Source: Candidatus Hydrogenedentota bacterium (lineage in GTDB: Bacteria > Hydrogenedentota > Hydrogenedentia > Hydrogenedentiales > CAITNO01). From it: 11,270 nt of DNA. The DNA lies in NCBI GenBank assembly GCA_903922535.1, contig CAIXUF010000174.1, positions 1 to 11,270 on the forward strand. Reading direction: 5' to 3'. Both the position numbers and the translations under genes were made by a program. The notes beneath the pieces are model-generated. The model saw only the letters and a program-made list of their open reading frames with translations. It was not told the origin of the DNA and searched no databases. Below, piece by piece: positions 1 to 5,159 of this stretch. The first letter of the stretch is position 1, and every line of letters starts with the position of its first letter.

Positions 1-1
1 G

Positions 2-1948
2 TACGTGCCGGCGCCTCCCATCACCTTCAAGAAACAGCCTTCCGATCAGTGCCTGCGGCGCAGTGATCCTTTCGGGTTCAGCGTTGAAGCGACGAGTTCA
101 CCCACCAACCTGAACTATCAGTGGCAGTTCAACAACGGCGGGGCGTGGGCGGACATACCCGGAGCCACCGGTTTGAACTACGGCAAATCCGCGGCTGATC
201 CCATTTCGGACTCCGGTCTGTACCGGTGCCGGGTAACCAACACCATCCCCATGGGCGGCACTTCCGTGTCCTATTCCGTGAATTCCGCCGAGGCCAAACT
301 GACCGTGCTCTATTTCTTCGGCAAGCCCAGCCAGTATGTCGCAGTCTTGAAGGACAACCCCTTTGACTTGTCGGTGACACCCGCGGGCGGAAACGTGACG
401 AATCCCGTCCCTCCCACGGTTAGTGATCCGGCATACTTCTCCCAGTACACATACCAATGGTACAAGGGCGACCCGCCAAGCGGCGTCCCAATCCCGGGGC
501 AAAGCGCGACAACCGAGCGTCTGGTCATCACAAATGCCCAGATCGGCACGGATGACGGTGATTACTACTGCGTGATTGGCGATGGCTGTGTTTCAGGCTA
601 TGCCTTTTCACCGGCAACGATGGTCAAGGTGACAGACACTCCCGTCTTGATAGACAGCGCGGGCCAGCCCGTGGGCGGCGGACGCCTTGTCGGCGGCGAT
701 CCGAAAACCTTCGAGGTGGTTGCGCACGGCGGCACACCGGGCAACGCGCTGACTTGTGAATGGTTCTATGCGCAAACCGCCGACGGGGCCGGGGCTGTTT
801 CGCTGAACAGCGGAGTTCCCCAGTTCATGAACGATATGGACGGTGTGCACTCCAATTCGACGTGGACCATCGACACGCCGCAGGCCGCGGACGCGGGGTA
901 CTACTATGCGCAGGTCAGCGACGGCGTGCAGCGCATCACCTCGAACATGGCGCAGCTCTTCGTGGGTGACAAACTTGGCGTGTCCGTCGAACCTGTGGCC
1001 GGGTTCTTCCATGTGGGCGATGTTCATATGCCGCCGCTTTCCGTGACGACGACGGGCGGCGTTGGCTCAGTCAAGTATCAATGGTTCCGTGACGGCACAC
1101 CCGTGCCGGCAAACGGCCCCGTCTACGATCTCAGTCCTTTGGGTGCGGTTGACGCCGGCGTGTACACGGTGAAGGCCCGTGATATCGGGATCGGCGACGG
1201 GCGCTTCTTTGAATTGACGCCCACATACGGCACGGGCACCGTCTATGAGTCGCCTCCGGTGGCTCTGAACATTTCCGCGGCGCCGCAACTGTTGCCGGAA
1301 GGCCAGCCGAAGAGCCAGGCGGGGCCTGCGGGTTCAGACTTCACGTTTACGGCAAATGCCACCGGCGGCGCGGGCGATCTGACGTACACGTGGTACCGGA
1401 AATCCACCCCGCCGCCCGACGTCGTGGTCGGAAACGAGCAATCCTTCACGGTCGCAAAAGCCACACCCGCGGATCAGGGCCTGTATTATTGCGTGATCAA
1501 GGACCGACTGGCAGGGTACGGTTACAGCGGCACCATAACTTCAGTCACGGCGCGCCTGACAGTAACCGCCTCCGAGTCTGCGGGCAACCCGCTGCACATC
1601 GTGAAGCAGCCGGTCGGCGTCGTGGTGCAGTTGGAAAGCCCGTTTGCCCTGAGTGTGCTCGCGTTCGGGGGCAGCTCGACAGACTACACCTATTCTTGGA
1701 CCAAGAACGGCCAGCCAATCGCCGGTGAAAACCAAAGCACACTCGCGGTGGACAGCGCCGTGATGGATGACCAGGGAACCTACCAGGTTACCGTGCAGGC
1801 GGGCCCGGGCGAGTCGGTGGACAGCGATCAGGTGCAGGTGAGTGTTGAATCGGGGTCGGCGGTACCCGTGGCGGGCGGACTGGGCCTGGCCGCATTGACG
1901 GCCGCCGGCGCGTTGGCGGGTGCCTTGAGGATTCGTCGGCGCAAATAA
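2..1948 (+). CDS. Ig-like repeat surface protein with C-terminal sorting tail (5' partial)
   Basis: The frame is open to the left window edge and no signal peptide is seen, so the N-terminus lies upstream; the GTG at 5 is probably internal. Residues are numbered from that GTG (647 aa). About six Ig-like domains follow one another, each with a core Trp (W40, W152, W253, W360, W463, W565) and a later D-x-G-x-Y turn (near 69, 183, 296, 383, 490, 589). Cysteines are sparse and mostly unpaired, so disulfides are not the general stabiliser. The end has a VPVAGG motif (V620-P621 onward), a hydrophobic Ala/Gly/Leu helix to about 641, and an R-I-R-R-R-K tail. This is the architecture of PEP-CTERM-like exosortase/rhombosortase-type signals, though the motif is not canonical. 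Inferred role: an exported, surface-anchored adhesion or scaffold protein; the ligand is unknown. A strong hairpin with a T-run follows the stop. Confidence 0.8.
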   Translation, partial: YVPAPPITFKKQPSDQCLRRSDPFGFSVEATSSPTNLNYQWQFNNGGAWADIPGATGLNYGKSAADPISDSGLYRCRVTNTIPMGGTSVSYSVNSAEAKLTVLYFFGKPSQYVAVLKDNPFDLSVTPAGGNVTNPVPPTVSDPAYFSQYTYQWYKGDPPSGVPIPGQSATTERLVITNAQIGTDDGDYYCVIGDGCVSGYAFSPATMVKVTDTPVLIDSAGQPVGGGRLVGGDPKTFEVVAHGGTPGNALTCEWFYAQTADGAGAVSLNSGVPQFMNDMDGVHSNSTWTIDTPQAADAGYYYAQVSDGVQRITSNMAQLFVGDKLGVSVEPVAGFFHVGDVHMPPLSVTTTGGVGSVKYQWFRDGTPVPANGPVYDLSPLGAVDAGVYTVKARDIGIGDGRFFELTPTYGTGTVYESPPVALNISAAPQLLPEGQPKSQAGPAGSDFTFTANATGGAGDLTYTWYRKSTPPPDVVVGNEQSFTVAKATPADQGLYYCVIKDRLAGYGYSGTITSVTARLTVTASESAGNPLHIVKQPVGVVVQLESPFALSVLAFGGSSTDYTYSWTKNGQPIAGENQSTLAVDSAVMDDQGTYQVTVQAGPGESVDSDQVQVSVESGSAVPVAGGLGLAALTAAGALAGALRIRRRK

Positions 1949-2016
1949 GCCAATAAACGCCTGTCGCCGCCAACGTGCGACCGCGAAGACAGGCTTTCCG
2001 TGAGACTCTTATGTCC

Positions 2017-2060
2017 AAGCCATGCGGGCATGCTCCAACAAGAGCATGCCCGCTGGTTTT
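2017..2060 (+). terminator. Rho-independent terminator after the Ig-repeat gene
   Basis: A perfect 12-bp stem pairs 2024-2035 (GCGGGCATGCTC) with 2042-2053 around a 6-base loop. It extends outward with one bulge (CCA 2020-2022 with TGG 2054-2056) and A/T pairs, then runs into TTTT at 2057-2060. It lies about 70 bases past the stop at 1948 and before the promoter-like motif of the next gene. The form and place fit an intrinsic terminator. Confidence 0.7.
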
Positions 2061-2094
2061 GTCCGTCTCCGTCGGAAACACACACTTGGTTCGG

Positions 2095-2128
2095 CATGGG
2101 CATCGTGGTGCCTGCACGATGCCCGTTT
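2095..2128 (+). terminator. Second strong hairpin, possible tandem terminator
   Basis: A perfect 10-bp stem pairs 2098-2107 (GGGCATCGTG) with 2115-2124 (CACGATGCCC) around the loop GTGCCTG. It is followed by only three T residues (2126-2128). It may be a second, weaker terminator. It could also be a 5' leader or regulatory hairpin, though the only promoter-like motif found lies downstream of it. Confidence 0.4.
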
Positions 2129-2155
2129 CCCGGCCTGTACCGGATGGGGTATACT
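2126..2155 (+). promoter_or_regulatory. Weak candidate promoter of the rhamnosidase gene
   Basis: TATACT at 2150-2155 is a good -10 match. The -35 candidate, TTTCCC at 2126-2131 with an 18-base spacer, is poor. The site lies 38 bases before the chosen start codon and just after the second hairpin. Only the -10 element is convincing. Confidence 0.3.
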
Positions 2156-2181
2156 CGAAGGGCAACCAGCAACCCAACCAT

Positions 2182-2187
2182 GGGAGA
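2182..2187 (+). promoter_or_regulatory. Ribosome binding site that decides the rhamnosidase start
   Basis: GGGAGA lies six bases before the ATG at 2194, which begins a clear signal peptide. The frame stays open upstream to about 1975, but that stretch runs through the two hairpins and carries no family similarity, so the longer starts are unlikely. Confidence 0.6.
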
Positions 2188-2193
2188 ACCATC

Positions 2194-4926
2194 ATGTTGA
2201 GTCTCATTCTCGCGGCGGCAGTTGCCTGCATCCAGGGTGCAACGGCACCCGCCACAGCCGGTCTCGCGCCGGCGCAACTGCGCTGCGAATATCTCGTGAA
2301 CCCCATCGGCGTTGATGCCGCGCGTCCGCGATTGGGCTGGTTGTTCGAATCGGGCGAACGGGCCCAGCGGCAGACGGCCTATCAGATCCATGTGGCCCCG
2401 AACGCGGACGCGCTCACCGGGGACAGCGGCCTCCTTTGGGACTCGGGCCGGGTGGAATCGGCCGAGCAGAACCAGATTGAATACGGCGGCCCGGCGCTGC
2501 AGTCGCATCAGCGGTGCTTCTGGTCCGTGCGCGTGTGGGACGGGGCAGCCACACCCGGCGCTTGGAGCGCCCCCGCCCAATGGACCATGGGCATCCTGAA
2601 ACCGGAAGACTGGAAGGCCGCGTGGATTGCCGCGCCGGAAGGGGTGGCCGAAGCGGCGGACAAGTCCGGTCCGCTCCCCCTGTTTCGGCGCGATTTCCGG
2701 CTTTCCAAGGAGGTGGGCCGGGCGTTGCTGCATGTCTGCGGACTGGGATTTTGCGAGGCGTCGCTGAACGGAAAACGCGTGGGCGACGCCGTGCTCGATC
2801 CGGGATGGACGAACTACCGCAAGACCTGTCTCTATTCAACGTATGACGTCACCGCTCTGCTGGACGACAAGGAAAACACGCTGGGCGTGATGCTCGGCAA
2901 CGGCATGTACAACGTCCCCGGCGGTCGCTACGTGAAGTTCACGGGCACCTTCGGACCACCCAGGCTGATCCTGCAACTGCACGTGGAATATGCCGACGGG
3001 ACCACTGAGGAGGTGGGCACGGACACTTCCTGGAGCGCCGCCCGGGGTCCCATCGTCTTCTCCTGCATGTACGGCGGTGAAGACTACGACGCCCGCAATG
3101 AACTGCCCGGCTGGGATGTGCCCGGCTTTGACGCCCATGCCTGGAAGGCCGCAGCCGCCACGGATGGACCCGGCGGAAGACTCTCCGGCGCCTCGGCACC
3201 GCCCATAAAAGTCATGAATACCTTCCTTCCGGCAAAGACCACCCGCCTGTCCGAAGGCAAATACGTCTATGACCTGGGCCAGAATTTCTCCGGACGGCCC
3301 TGCATCAAGGTTAAAGGAGCCGCAGGCACAACGGTGAAGCTCATCCCCGGCGAGCTTATGGACGAGAAGGGCCAGGCCTCCCAGCGCAGTTCGGGCGGAC
3401 CGATGTGGTTCAGCTACACGCTCAAGGGCGGCGGCGTCGAGGAATGGCGGCCGCGCTTCTCCTATTACGGTTTCCGCTACGTGCAGGTGGAAGGCGCACG
3501 CCCTGAAGGGGGCACGGCAGACAATAAAGACCTTCCTGAGGTGGTGGAGGTCAAAGGTGAGTTCACCCATTCCTCCGCCGGGGTGGTCGGCGACTTTGAA
3601 TGCGCCAACCCGTTGCTGAACAGGGTCCACGCGCTGATCCTGGCCTCCATCCGAAGCAACCTGCAAAGCGTGCTCACCGACTGTCCGCACCGCGAGAAAC
3701 TGGGCTGGCTCGAAGTGTCGCACCTGCTGGCCGACGGGCTCATGTACAACTTCGACCTGGCCCGGTTCTACAGCAAGATCGAGCAGGACATGGCCGACTC
3801 GCAAATCGAGAACGGGCTTATACCCGACATCGCGCCCGAGTACACCGTGTTCAGCAAAGGCTTCCGCGACTCACCCGAATGGGGCAGCGCGGGCGTCATC
3901 AACCCGTGGAACGCATGGCTCATGTACGGCGACCGCCGCAATCTCGAAACCCATTTCGGCGTCATGCTGCGCTACGCCGACTACCTGCAAAGCACGGCCA
4001 AGGACCAGATCGTCTCCCACGGCCTCGGCGACTGGTACGACATTGGTCCCGGAGGACCGGGCGAGTCCCAACTGACCTCCAAGGGCCTCACCTCGACGGC
4101 GGTTTACTATCAGGACCTGTCCATCCTGCAACAGGTCGCGGCATTACTGGACAAGAAAGACCAGGCAACCGCCCTCGCCGCGCGCTCCGCCCGGGTGCGC
4201 GACGCGTTCAACACCGCCTTCTATCATCCGAAGGAGAAACAGTACGACCGGAACAGCCAGACGGCCAACGCCATGCCGCTCATCCTGGGTTTGGCCGAGA
4301 CGAAAGAGCGCAGCGCCGTTGCCGCCAACCTTGCCTCGGAAATAACAGCGGGCAGATACCATGTCACGGCCGGCGACGTGGGCTTCTCCTATCTCGTGCG
4401 CGCGCTGACCGACACCGAACAGGGCGGCCTGCTCTACCAGATGGTCTGCCAGACCGACGGCCCGGGCTACGCCTACCAGATTGACCACGGCGCCACCTCG
4501 CTCACCGAGGCATGGGACACCAACCCCGCATCCTCGCAAAACCACTGCATGCTCGGCCACGTCGAAGGCTGGTTTTACCGTGGGCTGGCGGGTATCCGCG
4601 TGGACGCGTCCGCGCCGGGCTTCCGCCACTTCATCCTGCGCCCGCAAATGCCGACGGGCCTGGACTGGGCCAAAGCGCGCTACGATTCCATCCGCGGCCG
4701 CATCGGCAGCGAATGGCACATGGAAAAGGACGCCATCACCTGGTCCGTGCAGATTCCGCCAAACACCACGGCAACACTGTTCCTGCCGGCTGAAAAGGCG
4801 AGCACGATCACGGAAGCTGGAAAGCCGCTTGCCGAATCCAAGGGAATTGGCAAGCTGCGCGCCGAATCGGGCATCGTGGCATTTGAGGCTGCGTCAGGCA
4901 CCTACGAATTCCGCTGGGCCAAATAG
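2194..4926 (+). CDS. Secreted alpha-L-rhamnosidase, GH78 type
   Basis: 910 aa from the ATG at 2194, a normal GH78 length. It should hydrolyse terminal alpha-L-rhamnose from glycans or glycosides. A signal peptide covers about residues 1-22 (hydrophobic MLSLILAAAVA start, Ala-rich end). The family architecture follows: N-terminal fibronectin-like domain with the typical NPIGVD...RPRLGW opening (about 28-135), rhamnosidase N beta-sandwich (about 160-310), a concanavalin-like domain with YDLGQNFSG (about 345-455), the (alpha/alpha)6 barrel (about 460-810) and a C-terminal beta domain. The motif DCPHRE (D496, E501) matches the family's conserved acid region, with LGWLE following in place of the commoner LGWTGD. 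GATSLTEAWD (E772) and HVEGW (E791) hold the candidate general base. The product is therefore probably active and periplasmic or extracellular. It may act with the glycosidase fusion 233 bases downstream; the natural substrate cannot be read from sequence. Confidence 0.93.
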   Translation: MLSLILAAAVACIQGATAPATAGLAPAQLRCEYLVNPIGVDAARPRLGWLFESGERAQRQTAYQIHVAPNADALTGDSGLLWDSGRVESAEQNQIEYGGPALQSHQRCFWSVRVWDGAATPGAWSAPAQWTMGILKPEDWKAAWIAAPEGVAEAADKSGPLPLFRRDFRLSKEVGRALLHVCGLGFCEASLNGKRVGDAVLDPGWTNYRKTCLYSTYDVTALLDDKENTLGVMLGNGMYNVPGGRYVKFTGTFGPPRLILQLHVEYADGTTEEVGTDTSWSAARGPIVFSCMYGGEDYDARNELPGWDVPGFDAHAWKAAAATDGPGGRLSGASAPPIKVMNTFLPAKTTRLSEGKYVYDLGQNFSGRPCIKVKGAAGTTVKLIPGELMDEKGQASQRSSGGPMWFSYTLKGGGVEEWRPRFSYYGFRYVQVEGARPEGGTADNKDLPEVVEVKGEFTHSSAGVVGDFECANPLLNRVHALILASIRSNLQSVLTDCPHREKLGWLEVSHLLADGLMYNFDLARFYSKIEQDMADSQIENGLIPDIAPEYTVFSKGFRDSPEWGSAGVINPWNAWLMYGDRRNLETHFGVMLRYADYLQSTAKDQIVSHGLGDWYDIGPGGPGESQLTSKGLTSTAVYYQDLSILQQVAALLDKKDQATALAARSARVRDAFNTAFYHPKEKQYDRNSQTANAMPLILGLAETKERSAVAANLASEITAGRYHVTAGDVGFSYLVRALTDTEQGGLLYQMVCQTDGPGYAYQIDHGATSLTEAWDTNPASSQNHCMLGHVEGWFYRGLAGIRVDASAPGFRHFILRPQMPTGLDWAKARYDSIRGRIGSEWHMEKDAITWSVQIPPNTTATLFLPAEKASTITEAGKPLAESKGIGKLRAESGIVAFEAASGTYEFRWAK

Positions 4927-5043
4927 AACCTCGCGCCATCAAACGAAGGCCCAAGGAATGCGACCGGCTCAACAAGCCAAGGAGCGTCATGAAACGGCGC
5001 CTAGTCAGGCAAAATCCTTAAGTCCATGCCATTCGGAAGCGTC

Positions 5044-5065
5044 CCCATATTGCCCATATCCCCCA
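5044..5065. repeat. Short 9-base-period repeat block (CCCATAT type)
   Basis: CCCA recurs at 5044, 5053 and 5062, exactly nine bases apart. The first two units are CCCATATTG and CCCATATCC; the third is only partly conserved. It lies in the 233-base gap between the two glycosidase genes, close to a second block of the same period. Function unknown. Confidence 0.5.
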
Positions 5066-5088
5066 CGCGGAACAGAGGCATGTGAATT

Positions 5089-5115
5089 GAAATGGATGAA
5101 CAGGATACGCAGGAT
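5089..5115. repeat. Three imperfect tandem 9-mers ending in GGAT
   Basis: The units are GAAATGGAT (5089-5097), GAACAGGAT (5098-5106) and ACGCAGGAT (5107-5115). From memory, I recognise the 'ATGGAT-n-ACAGGAT-n-CAGGAT' pattern as a short intergenic repeat seen in many uncultured environmental bacterial genomes; I could not verify this here. The block ends 44 bases before the ATG at 5160. Confidence 0.55.
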
Positions 5116-5159
5116 GTGGTCTTTCGGGGCGGGGAAACGCTGAAGGAGACTGTCAAGCC

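Noticed and set aside
1959..1994. GCCTGTC...GACAGGC inverted repeat just after the Ig-repeat gene
   Set aside because: The 7-bp stem has a 22-base loop; the hairpin at 2017-2060 is a far better terminator.
1975..2193. 73-codon N-terminal extension of the rhamnosidase frame
   Set aside because: It overlaps both hairpins, and the ATG at 2194 has an RBS and starts a clear signal peptide.
2836..3804. Long minus-strand open frame inside the rhamnosidase gene
   Set aside because: It is fully antisense to a GH78 gene with intact motifs and has no recognisable domain. Long antisense frames are expected in GC-rich coding DNA; those at 6591-7739, 5445-6251 and 1828-2733 were dismissed for the same reason.
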